NCBI GenBank assembly: GCA_001931905.2
Contig: MSJI02000602.1
Location: forward strand, 1 to 48,715
Reading direction: 5' to 3'
From: Cladosporium sp. IMV 00045
Lineage: Eukaryota; Ascomycota; Dothideomycetes; Cladosporiales; Cladosporiaceae
Length of the DNA stretch: 48,715 nt
Shown here: positions 38,718 to 48,715 of the stretch, one piece after another
Layout of the letters: the number at the start of each line of letters is the position of its first letter
Position numbering within the stretch: the stretch's first letter is position 1
Notes under the pieces: generated by a model
What the model saw: the letters and a program-made list of their open reading frames with translations, nothing else
Databases searched by the model: none
Told to the model about the DNA's origin: nothing
Program-made: the position numbers and the translations under genes

Positions 38718-41700
38718 TTGATTGTTTCATGAGTGATAGACAAACAATATACAGATAGAAGCAGACGCGTGTAAGGGCGGATGCAACCCTTTGAGATGAA
38801 TTACATGTGGCGCCTTCTGGTCGGTCTCTGCGTGCGTGCTTTGATAACACGTGACTTGCATCTATTGGAAAGTGACCTGACCAAGCCACAAATGCCTCAC
38901 GCAACAGCACGGACACGCAAAAAACAGTATCAACAGCTTCACAGACTCAGGTCCTAGCCCACAAAAGAAAGCCGTCATTCGCAATTTCAGACATGTTCAA
39001 CATGATCCAAATCCCCTTCTTCACCGAAGACACCCGTCCTTGAGCAGAAAATCACAATCTTCAAACGCTCGCCCAATCAGGCACTTGCAAATCTACAATG
39101 TATCAACCTGAAGATAGAGAAATTATCTCTACCAGAGCGTAGGGAAAGGTGGAAAATGAAAATGAGACCCATAACACCTCAGGCAGGCGGCCGTTACATG
39201 TCGTCGCTGCAGATACGTTTTTGAGGAGGACGTTGTGAACCATCACCGAAGATGCCCGGCTTCAATAATTGAAATGAAAAACCGGCTTGTGCTCGTGCTC
39301 TGCGACCCCGGAGCACGGTGTCACTTCAATTTCATTGATGAAGAAGAGGGATTTGTTGCAGACGTCGTTGAGCCCCGGGAATTGCGATGTTGCATCAGGC
39401 ATGCGTGGGAGTGGCTCACTTGAGGTCTCGGAATTTTTGCATTCGACAAAGAGAGAAACTGGTACTGTACTGTTTACTCGCTTTCAGTAGGCGGACACGT
39501 GTCTCGGACGAGATGCTAGGTTCAGAATGATGCTGTATGCAATGTATGTACCTAGGTATGCATGTACTAGACGAAATTTTCCACTGAGCACATGAACTCG
39601 CCGGAGCGAACTAACAGATAATCATGATGTATCGACGCATGCATGTTGCAAGCCATACGCGGCGCGGGCGGCGGCCGGCGGTTTGCAAATCTTTGACGAG
39701 ATACATCTACTTTTTTCTTCTCCCGCGCGGAGACAGCTGCGCAACAAGAGGGCATCCACAGCGGTATGCCCCAGCCGAAGTTGAACATGTCTGGAAGTAT
39801 CCGCGAGGTTTGATGGATGACGTCCACAGAATATGCCTCTGGCCCCAAAGGCTAAAACTAGACAGCTGCCAGAGCGAGAGTAGCTCCACCGCCTGTCAAA
39901 GCATGATCGTATACGGTAGCAGACAGGGCAAGCAAAGCCAGTGTCTTACTAACGCAGGCGAAACAACTCAATAATTAGGAGCGACACAGGCAAAGCGTCA
40001 CCTAGTGAAGCGAAAAGGAAAGCCCTCAGCTACGAATATCCTCCGTCCTCATCTCTCTTGCATTGCTGCTCGTGAGCCAGGATCGGAAGATCCCAAGGGC
40101 AGAGGAAGCACTGTTCGCAACAGCCGCATAGCCCTCGCTGATGCTTCGCCGCAGGAACTTCTGCTAAAACGTAAGGAGGACGGGTTCCGGAGTGGCCGGG
40201 CGAACACGATGGAAGGCAAGCTGCGAGCAAATGTCGGCGAGGGAACCGGGAAAGACGGGGCAAAAAAGAGCAAGTAAGGTAAGAAAAACAAGGCTATGTA
40301 CGAATATGATTCAAGATCGCGCAGTAGTTTCGCTCGCATACGCCGATACATATTATTGCGGCACGGCTGCTTGGCGGAGGCTGACAATCATGATACTCAT
40401 CAAGAAGTACGAGCTGTAGTAGCGCCCAGGAAGGATGTGACATCCATGGCTGGCCATTATTATTCGGCCTTGGGTTAGAGACTAACTATTGCGCCGCCAG
40501 ACTTCCTTCTCGTGTGCACCACCACGGCCAGCCTTCCTTCCGGGCGGCAGACGGCGGCGGCGAGCTGAACAAAGCGGCGTCGGAGGCAGCCCAGGCGAAG
40601 CCTCAGTGGAGCGAAAAGGCGCTGGCGAATGGACGCGTGAGAACGCGGTCTTCTCCCTCGCAATTCTGTCCGCAAGTCGAGTCTAAATTAATGCGAGCAC
40701 GCGGGCGCCCGGGATGTTGCTGGCGCGATATGGTAATCTCGGTGGGCCTTTGGACATTTGGCTTTCGGGCGAGGAACGTCATTGCGGATGCTCTGTGATG
40801 TTCTCATCAAGCCGATGATCAGCTTGGATTGACGCGTACATGGTGGATGTTGGACGGTGGAGATGAGAGCGGCTAAACAGAATAGCCGCTTGATATTTCA
40901 AGGGATTGGGAGGCCTCATGAAATGGGCGATTGGCATACAAAGCACAGATGTCCCATTGGACAGGAGCCAATCTGGAATATTTCTGGCCGGATCGGAAAG
41001 TCGTGGAAAACCCATGTGAACGCTGCTCCGCAATTGCTGTTTTAAAGTTGTGGAGTTGGACAGACTAGCTCAAACTCTACCGAGATAAGAAAAATATCCA
41101 CAACGGCGGCGAAGAGGGCGGGCATGGTTGTTGTAGCCTACAGGCCAGTAGAATAATGGAGTGGCAGATCGACCATGCTGAAAGTGAGAGAAGGTAATAA
41201 GACGTGGAGTCGTGATTTGCAGTAAAGTCTTGAGTCAGATATGCTCTCCCTCGGGATGCAGCGACCAGCGTTCCAGGAGGAATAAATGTCCGGCTCCCTG
41301 ATGCTACGGAGGTACTAGCAGCTAAAGGGAATTGGCTCAGGAGAGACTCTCCTCCCAAACCTTGAGACTCGTCCTTGGGAAGCGAAACAATAATGTGTTC
41401 AGCCCTTGCCGGACCCTGTAGGAAGATGCCTCCTGTGCTCTTGCATCTGTAGTAGTACATCGTAGCAAACTCGTGACCGCAAAGACTTTCTTCATATGCA
41501 TACACTTTACGCCTGTAAAGAACTTCTCCTTTCGCGTTGGCGGTGGAGTCGACACACGGTCGGCGGGATGCACGCACTTGAGAAAGGCAGCTCGACGTCA
41601 CTTCGCCGGGACCCAGCACGCGACAGCTCACAGCGCCAGCTCACTTTTTTTCGACGCGTGAGAATGGGACCCGCCGGTGCTTTTCTTCCCGCGAGGGCCA

Positions 41701-44189
41701 CGGGCGATAGTCGCGCGCCTCGGCGTGTTGGGCATGAGGAAGGAAAAACGCCATGGTCAGGCGTTGTGTCTCAGTGCTTTGCAGCTTTGCACTTCCTACT
41801 CTTTCACACACAGACCTCTCCCGGGGCCTGGCGAGGAGCTGTCTGGCAGGGAGATGCTCGCGCGAGAATAATGAAGAAGCTGGAACATGGCCTCAACGGC
41901 TCTGCCGGGCGCACACATCTATGTGCTCTGCTTTATCTCTATATACGATCGGCAGGGCAGGGCTGGCTCTGCTCCGCGCAAGGAGGCATCATGCTGCATA
42001 TGGCTGGGGGAAGGGAGCTGCGGCTAGAGGGGCGGGTGGAAGCAAATGGGCACATACGCCAGTGTGATGCCGTGCATACATGTAGTTCGAATGGGACCCG
42101 CAGAGATCTTCCCCGAGTACCTGATGTGGTAAAAGAAGGAAAAAAGTTTGAGCTCTGTTCCTTACGTTGCTGTGTCGACTTGCCTTGGTGCTCGCCGAAG
42201 AATGTCCAATATGGCCCTCGACCGAAGGGATCCGTGTGACCGGATGGCGCTGCGGTGCGAAGCGGCATTGAAAGGTGAGGGAGAGGAATCATCATGAGGG
42301 AAAAGCGGTGGTTTGCCATGGTGAGCAAACAGTGCGTCCGGAGCGTGGGACGGGCGAAGGAAAGCAGAAGCCTTCTGTTCTACTGCTGCTACATAGATAG
42401 CTAGGCACCTTACCTATGACTGCAGCACAAGAAAGTACTTCCCATCTCCTGACGTCCCGGCAGACGCCCGCATGTCTGGTAATTCAGATACAGATTTTGT
42501 GGCGCTTGCGTAAGAGCCAGTAGATAGAGGCGGGTCGCGAGGGTACGCAAGGCCATCTGACATCGAAACGCGGTATCACGGTCATGATGATGGCGGGTGT
42601 GGATATGAATGTGAGGACGATCGCGGGTTAGACGCTTGAAATAACGCAATGCATATGGCAAGGCCTGGCAACGGACACATCACCACATATAATACTCTAC
42701 ATGGCCCGCCATCATGACGCTTGATGGCTTGGAAGAAGCGCGGCTGCTGGAGCACTACTCTGGACGTACCTAATAATGTATCGTATGTACATCCAAAACG
42801 CGAGGGCAACTCTGTAGTGCAAAGCTTGCTTCCAATGGATTACGGCAGCTAGTAGTAGTATGAGGCTGCGGCTACCGAGCTCCTGGGCGGGCAGCGGAAG
42901 CGAGCCAGAAGGGACGGCGCAAGCGTGCATGCAGGCCGAGCAAGGATGGGACGAAAGCATGCTGCGGCGGGCGATGTGAGGGGATGAGTAGGAGGAGGGC
43001 GGTACAGTGGTAGTGAGTGGATATGAAGGCGTGCGGAGGGTTCGTTCGGTAACACCATAGCACGTCTTTCTTGTCATGGCGGGCTGAGGGCTGAGGCCGT
43101 GATTCGACAGGCGAGCAAGCACGGAGTGAAGCCTCATGTCGCTCTGAGACGGACGAGCCAGCGCCCCGTGGCAGCGAGACAGAGGCGTACCAATCGTGTC
43201 CTTGTTGCGGCAAGGTCGTTAGTGTGTTTTGTTTGAGCCGGGCGAGATTGCATATGATGGTTGAGTGATGAGAGTTATTATTATTCTGAGGAAAGCGTGC
43301 AACGGGTCGGCCGTTTCTTTTTTGGCTGGCTGGCGCACGCGCGCGCGCACATACGTACAGTAGTACGCGACCCGGGAATTGGACTCCTGTCTGGCGCTGG
43401 GTTTGATTTGCTTCGATTTGATTGATCCATTTGATTGATGGCCTGCCTGACTGTCTGCCTGACGGACCGGATTGACTGGAGATGACTTGTTTGACCGGTC
43501 TGCTCGCACATGATGTCCAATTATAATGTGTTACATGTCGGCGGCTCTCCACCTGCCAACGGTTTGATATGTACTGAACGTATGTAGGGGAAGACATGCT
43601 TCATACAGTAATCAGTCAGTCAGTTTAGTTACATGCAACACCCGTCCATACAGATTCATTTGGCGACGAGATCTGCAGGAGCCAGGTCCACCAGTAGCAG
43701 TAGTTCCAGCATATGCAGATGCGACGGTGGCAGCAGCAAGTTAGCACCACATACTAGGTAGACGCACACATACGCACACACGCACACACACGTTAGGTAC
43801 CGACCGAGTAACATGTGCTGCCTCATCCTTGATCGAGGACGGACAGACAGATAGCCAGACAACGCCAGACAGCCAGGCGGACGGGATGACACGATGGGAG
43901 GGAGATCTCTGATTTGCAGCAGCGACTAGTGGCACTACTATGGCAGCAGCATTTGCGAATGATTGACCACTGGGCCACGGGCACCGCAGCGGCAGCAGGG
44001 TCAAGGGTGAAGGATAATGGGATGGGCGGCGGGCGTAGGGGGGCGAGCTGGCAAGCAGGCAGGCTTTAGCGTTCGGCGTTGGCCCGCTTGAGACAGCAGA
44101 GCCAAATCGAAGTCAGAGCACCGCCCAGCCATGAGCAGCAGCAGCCGTGGCAGCATCTCCACTCTCGCCGACGGACGTGTCGTGCGTGA
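38718..44189. other. 5.5-kb gene-free region
   Basis: No frame here carries a recognisable motif. The longest openings (41496-42239 +, 247 codons; 42872-43597 -, 241 codons; 41077-41631 -, 184 codons) have unnatural composition and no start context or domain. Simple-sequence blocks occur at about 43340-43360 (CG/CA), 43410-43500 (TGATTGA- and GCCTGACTG-like units), 43740-43800 (CA) and 43840-43890 (CAGACAG). It ends at the putative promoter of the cyclin gene, so part may be distal regulatory DNA. Confidence 0.5.
43740..43795. repeat. CA-rich microsatellite
   Basis: An imperfect run of ACAC/ACGC units ending in a block of CACACACACG. It is flanked by other simple-sequence tracts in the region ahead of the cyclin gene. 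Outside any supported coding frame. Confidence 0.7.
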
Positions 44190-44600
44190 AGCCTGTCTTG
44201 CTTTTCAACTCATCCTCCACCTCCTCGCCGCCCATCCTCCTCTCCCCTTCATCTCTCTAACCCTCCCCCCGTGCAATGGAGCGTTGAAACATCCGCCACC
44301 TCCATCTGCCTCTTCCTCACGCCTCACCTCCATAAACCCTCGACTCCCGCTCCCCCAACCGGCGACCCGAACCCGGCGTCTCCAGTCCTCTCCTGGCCAT
44401 CGCTTCCACCTCGCCTGCGTGCCTGCCTGCTAGACCACTCCCTCTCCGGTGACATCTAGTACAAAGGGCAGAGCACCCTCACACCTCACCCTCCGTCCGA
44501 GCCACTCCCCGACAACCTCCTTCACTCGACCTCCTCTCGCCTATCCGTCGACCTCTCCTCTTCGTTGACCGCAGAGCCTCTCGACCGGACCCCACCACCA
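44190..44600 (+). promoter_or_regulatory. Pyrimidine-rich tract, probable cyclin core promoter
   Basis: Long CT-rich stretches on the plus strand (44196-44270 and about 44284-44580) with few purines. CT-rich tracts just upstream of transcription starts are usual in filamentous ascomycetes. Together with two consensus introns downstream, this suggests transcription of the cyclin begins near 44600, about 1.5 kb before its ATG. Confidence 0.45.
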
Positions 44601-45513
44601 ATACCACCTTGCACCCAGCCACGACTGCTGTATCCACTGTACCCCGTACACACCCGTCTCGCCCAGCATCTCGAGCGTCTGTCTTCATATCAAAAGGTAA
44701 GAGCTTTCAGCTGTGTCGTGTGCACAACCCCAGACGGACCTCCCATTGGAAATGCTGCTTCATCCCCACTCTGGACTTGGAATCATCTGCTCGGACGACA
44801 TCGACCTGGACAATATGTTAGAGCTGCTTCATGTGCACTGCGTGTGTGTATTTGCGAGACGACTCATCGGTTACAAGAGCAGAGTGCTTGCACAAGATGT
44901 CGACATGGAGAGAAAGGCATGCCATGAAAATTGAGTGAAGGCTGGTGACAATGCCGGGCTTTGTCCCATCTCCATGGTCCTGTCACATGTCGGATGCATG
45001 TCCATCTTCCGCGCCACCGTACACACATGCCATCACATCCATTCGGTGCCGTATCAATGAGTCGGACAACAAGCCCGCCAAACTGCAGCGCTTGCGCTTC
45101 GACGGCGTCCATGCATGCTTGACCACACGTCTTCGCCGCCGACAAGTGTCGAATGTCTCGAGGATATTTATTACAATACTGTCATCACAATCTGCTCCTG
45201 GCCTCGACCCTCAAAAATACGCTGTCGTCAGGACATCGCTCCGCATTCCTCAACAGCTGCGAGAGCATTCACGAGTCCGTGCTCAATTCCAAGCAAAATT
45301 ACCTGCCTCATACCAAAGCGCGTTTCCTGGGAACCGTCACGGGCACTGATCCGGGACTGCACATTGATGTCAACGTATTCTATCGTCGAACCCTTTTGCT
45401 GACTATCCATCATCACAGTCCTGCAGCGTTCTGCTATAGCGAGCTGTACAGCAATCTCTGCACTATAGTTACTCGAGACAACATTCAAGCCCATCTACGT
45501 CTTCCTATAATCG

Positions 45514-45605
45514 GTACGTCTAATTGCTAGAAGTCATTGGCACACGATACCCTTGCTCAATCCGTCACGCTCTTCCGTCCAAGCCAATCGCTAACATTTC
45601 GCCAG
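45514..45605 (+). other. Probable 5'-leader intron 1
   Basis: GTACGT donor, a CGCTAAC branch-point-like element about 10 nt before the end, and a CCAG acceptor; 92 bp. All three signals match fungal introns, but no coding frame crosses it. Confidence 0.5.
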
Positions 45606-45820
45606 GTCCTTCTCAAGGAACCCCTGGAAGCACCGGCTAGATCTTTCGGAACATACCGACCTTGACAAGCAACAGCGGAGGCGTTAGCTCGTTTCTCTGC
45701 AGATTGCATCGACATACCAGAAGAACCTTGTTCTCCAGTCTTCTCGCAAGGAACAAAGTCTCGTCGCGATCGAAGTGTGTCTGCACTCGGTCCGTCTAGT
45801 AGCGTAATTTACTTCCCAAG

Positions 45821-45898
45821 GTATGTTCGAGCAGCCTGATGCCTTCCCCTGGCAAGGGCCATAATATGGCACGCGACCGGATAGCTGACAAGTCCTAG
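45821..45898 (+). other. Probable 5'-leader intron 2
   Basis: GTATGT donor, GCTGAC branch-point-like element and TAG acceptor; 78 bp. It lies about 270 bp before the cyclin ATG and outside any coding frame. Confidence 0.5.
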
Positions 45899-46171
45899 GT
45901 GGATCTCCTATAACAGCCTCTTCGATTACCCGTGTCAGGGCGCTGTCGTTCTAGACCATCCATTCTTTTTCCTGCTTTGCCAACTAATTACAATCTTTTT
46001 TACACCCGGCCAATACTCAGGCCAGACATTCCTTAATACCGCTTCGCCGGACTCTCGACACTTGCACCGATCAACGTGCACCTTTCGACAACCGACAACA
46101 GCTTCTATCGTCAACCCAGGAGACTTGACATTCATTCTTTTTCACCGCAAACCAATCCACCAACATCGAAA

Positions 46172-47477
46172 ATGGCTTTCCGGCAGACTACACGCCAGTA
46201 CCCGGCTTACGGATACTGCGATTCGTTTTTCGTCGAGAGTGATGATGAGGGTGTTTATGCTCGTGCTGCCGCCGAGCGAGAGAACGCACGCCAACTTGGC
46301 AAGCTGAGGCAAAAGGCTTTGGCTGAGGAGCTTTCACGAGCAACTGCCGAGGAATACCAGGAGGACGTCCTCGACCACATGGAGCACATGGAGGTATGTG
46401 CTAGCTAAGACACCCTGTTTCAGACATTCAACTAACTTCGACTAGGCCGAGACAATGCCTGACATCCATTCAATTGAGATTCAGACCGAGATCCAATGGT
46501 TCATGCGCCCTTACCTGCTCGACTTCCTTCTCGAGGCCCACCACGCCTTCCAATTGCTCCCGGAGACCCTCCACCTCGCCGTCAACCTTCTCGACCGCTA
46601 CTGCTCCCGTCGTGTCGTTTACAAGCGTCACTACCAACTCGTAGGATGTGCTGCCCTGCTTATCGCTGCCAAGTATGGCGACCGCAAGGAACGCGTGCCA
46701 ACTATCCGGGAGCTCAAGTCGATGTGCTGCTCGCTCTACGATGACGACATGTTCACCCAAATGGAATGGCACGTCCTTCAAACCCTGAACTGGATGATCG
46801 GCCACCCCACTGTCACCAGCTTCCAGCAGCTCGCCTTGACCGAAGTCTCATGTGACCCGGAGCTTGAGCACATGTCCTACTACCTCACCGAGATTGCTCT
46901 TTACCACAAGGAATTCATCTCGATTCGTCCTTCGGTCATGGCGAGATCCGCCCTTGCACTTGCCCGTTGCATCCTCGGTCGCCCGCAACCTCGTTACTCC
47001 GAGTGGGCTGCCCGCTACGATCCCCAGGTAGTCCTGACCCTGTCCAACTTCCTCGCACAGCCTTCCGCGGCACTTGTCAGGAAGTACAGCTCACCTCACC
47101 TCTCTGGTGTTGCTACTACTATGGAGCAGTTCCTTCAGAGGCAAGCGATGCTGGCCCAACAAGCCGCTCAACAAGCGCAGACTCCCGAGATCCACGTCCA
47201 GCAGGTCGCAACTCCCGCCAACGCGCAGTTCTTGGGCCCACAGACACCTCAGAAGGCCTGCTACATGCAGCAAGTGCCCGCCGGCGTCTTAACCCCACCC
47301 ATCACCCCGGACAAGGACTTCAACGGCGTAGACGGTTACGGCATGCCTCAGGTTCAAGTACCTCGCATGGGTGCCTGCACGCCTACGCCTCCCTCAAGCG
47401 TTGAGCCTTACCAGCAACAACACATGGGCTACCAGCAACAGCAGCAGTACGCCCAGCACCCGCAATTTGCCCAATAG
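46172..47477 (+). CDS. G1-type cyclin (Cln/Puc1-like)
   Basis: Two exons, 46172-46393 and 46446-47477, give 417 residues. The 52-bp intron has GTATGT and TAG ends and phase 0. After a 70-residue N-terminal region (MAFRQTTRQYPAYGYCDSFF at the start) the cyclin box begins: IQTEIQWFMRPYLLDFLLEA (the MRAIL-like CDK-contact helix), LAVNLLDRYCSRR, QLVGCAALLIAAKYGD and MEWHVLQTLNWMIGHPT. A second helical cyclin fold follows to about residue 290. The last 130 residues are Gln/Pro/Thr-rich and may carry phosphodegrons, as G1 cyclins do. No B-type destruction box is evident near the N terminus. It activates the Cdc28/Cdk1-type kinase in cell-cycle commitment. The close Cln3/Puc1-type placement is from the form of the cyclin box and is less sure than the cyclin call. 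Confidence 0.9.
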
Positions 47478-48260
47478 AGTGTCTCATCGCGGTGTTATAC
47501 GCCTGGCTTTCTGCTGCTGCACATACTCCAACCACAGCATTGAGCGTCAAGCCCCCAATTAGCGTCAGCATTCCTCTCATCTTCAGATACCAGCATTTTT
47601 CGTTTGCAAAAAGCGTGTTCGCTTCCAGATCGCACAACCACTCAAATCGGATAACACGGCGGTGTCCTTTGTTACTATGCGTTCCCCAATTTTTCTTTTC
47701 TTATTCTGATTACCCCTTTCTAACTCTCTCGCTCGCAAAAACACTACGGTACGGACCATGGGATATGGTCCCCTTTTTTTCTGCTTTTTTATTTCCTCTG
47801 TTATCTGTTCGTTTATTTTCTGCAACCAGACCGCGCCAAAGAATGTACTACACTCTCTGCCTCTCATCCTCACAGCATCTCCCCTCCCTTCACAGTCAGT
47901 CGGCTCACGAATCAACTGCGAAACACAATTCCAGCTTGGTCAGCCGGCGCTTATCGAAACGGAGACATAAAGGAGAAAAGCAAGTGAGGAGATAAAAGAG
48001 AGGAGAGCAAAACATGTATGAGTATTACAGCTTAGCTTTACTAGAGGCGAGGGGTAGAAGAAGAAAGGAGATGAAGACGCGAAGAAAGGTGTTCGGGATC
48101 TAGGAGTCTCGTACAACTATCACTTTTTTTTAGGCCAGATGTTCGATAAAATGCCACAATACCATTTCCTTTTCCTTGAAGGGAGGAGGGGTGGGTGGTT
48201 AATGCAATACCAAAAAAACAGAAGTTCTGGGAAAAAACACCACTTTTATCATCATGTTCG
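47478..48260. other. Region downstream of the cyclin gene
   Basis: About 780 bp, T-rich on the plus strand from about 47660 to 47830, consistent with a 3' UTR and terminator region. No supportable gene was seen. Confidence 0.5.
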
Positions 48261-48644
48261 TCACGTTCCATCATGCGATGGTGACCACTTTGCCTTGGTC
48301 TGCTCTGCTCTGCTCTGTTCCATTTCATCCCACTCAAGTTCTCCCAGCCGCGTCTTCTCCGCCAACGCCCCCATCACTCTCGAAAGCGGAATCATCGCCC
48401 ACCGCACGCCCGCGCCGCAGAGCCACGAAATCACGATCTCGTCCCTCCCCGCCTCTTCAGCCTCGCCTCGAAGACCAACATACCCCTGACCGTACAACCA
48501 CCCTCCCCGCCCAAAAGAGGCGTTGCAACATTCGTCACACGCATGGCTTGCATGCGTGGCGCTTTTCGGAGAAAGAGAGAAGCAAGAGGCCAATGTCGTG
48601 GAACGCTTCTGGAGATGGAGGCGACGGTGGCGTGCTTTTCGCAT
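48261..48644 (-). CDS. Weak hypothetical ORF at the right edge
   Basis: 127 codons from the ATG at 48644. The second half (from about 48500 down) has strong G/C third-position use and reads like protein (for example YVGLRGEAEEAGRDEIVISW and VRWAMIPLSRVMGALAE); the first half does not. It could be the last exon of a gene that starts to the right of the window, with the true upstream part missing. No family is recognised and no splice acceptor could be fixed. Confidence 0.3.
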   Translation of the reverse strand: MRKARHRRLHLQKRSTTLASCFSLSPKSATHASHACDECCNASFGRGGWLYGQGYVGLRGEAEEAGRDEIVISWLCGAGVRWAMIPLSRVMGALAEKTRLGELEWDEMEQSRAEQTKAKWSPSHDGT

Positions 48645-48700
48645 GCATGCATGGTGGCGCGGATGGGTGGTGCAGCAGGGGTTGGCTGGGTGTTGGTGGC

Positions 48701-48715
48701 TTTTTTTTTTTTTTT
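48701..48715. repeat. T15 homopolymer at window end
   Basis: The final 15 bases are all T. It may be a natural homopolymer where the assembly or the window stops. Confidence 0.9.

Larger units (their letters stand above)
44601..46171 (+). other. Probable long 5' leader of the cyclin gene
   Basis: No supportable protein frame, but two introns of consensus form lie here (listed separately) on the coding strand of the cyclin. Several short upstream ATG frames are present, so translation could be controlled by uORFs. That this is one transcript with the cyclin is inference from orientation and splice signals. Confidence 0.45.

Noticed and set aside
41496..42239. 247-codon plus-strand ORF in the gene-free stretch
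   Set aside because: No motif, no coding-like third-position bias and no family resemblance; it does not begin in a convincing context.
42872..43597. 241-codon minus-strand ORF
   Set aside because: Runs through simple-sequence tracts (CG/CA repeats) and gives an unnatural, repeat-driven translation.
1..48715. A biosynthetic cluster or mobile island
   Set aside because: No polyketide, peptide or terpene synthase, no transporter/P450 group and no transposase; neighbours are unrelated housekeeping genes.

Overview
The window is nuclear DNA from a filamentous ascomycete (Pezizomycotina), most likely a Dothideomycete of the Capnodiales/Mycosphaerellales type. The grounds are many intronless genes, short introns of about 47 to 78 bp with GT...AG ends, high G+C at third codon positions, two Zn2Cys6 regulators, a calcium-type external NADH dehydrogenase and pyrimidine-rich core promoters. 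The class-level placement is inference. Nothing looks bacterial or viral, and I see no intact transposon.

Left part (1-9.6 kb): a Zn2Cys6/fungal_trans regulator, possibly cut by the window edge; a monoglyceride-lipase-type hydrolase; an OPI10/Hikeshi protein divergent from a DUF4743-type Nudix hydrolase; and the RNA polymerase subunit RPB8 (one 59-bp intron) divergent from MLH1. Next come 3.3 kb without a supportable gene, then a second Zn2Cys6 regulator (12.9-15.0 kb) that reads well only if several short introns are removed.

Middle part (15-34 kb): SEC1, rebuilt from seven exons, divergent from the mitochondrial RNA helicase SUV3; SUV3 converges on NDE1, whose last exon is only 17 nt. There follow a Cys-rich protein with a GPI-like tail, an intron-containing tRNA-Arg(CCT) next to a tRNA-like remnant and a telomere-like tract, a three-exon single-pass membrane protein, a small hypothetical protein, a PTS1-bearing FMN 2-hydroxyacid oxidase, and DNA polymerase kappa convergent on it at 75 bp.

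Right part (34-48.7 kb): a long disordered/coiled-coil protein of unknown role, a membrane-anchored alpha/beta hydrolase, then about 7.4 kb without a supportable gene in front of a G1-type cyclin. The last 1.5-2 kb of that stretch look like a promoter and long leader with two consensus introns outside the coding region. The window ends in a 15-T run next to a weak hypothetical ORF.

The genes are mostly housekeeping and do not form one pathway: mismatch repair (MLH1) and translesion synthesis (pol kappa), mitochondrial RNA turnover and respiration (SUV3, NDE1), exocytosis (SEC1), transcription (RPB8), cell cycle (cyclin) and peroxisomal oxidation. I found no convincing undescribed multi-gene system. 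The least expected signals are an extreme C-rich to G-rich switch along the coding strand of three genes, the tRNA/telomere-like locus, and the cyclin leader.
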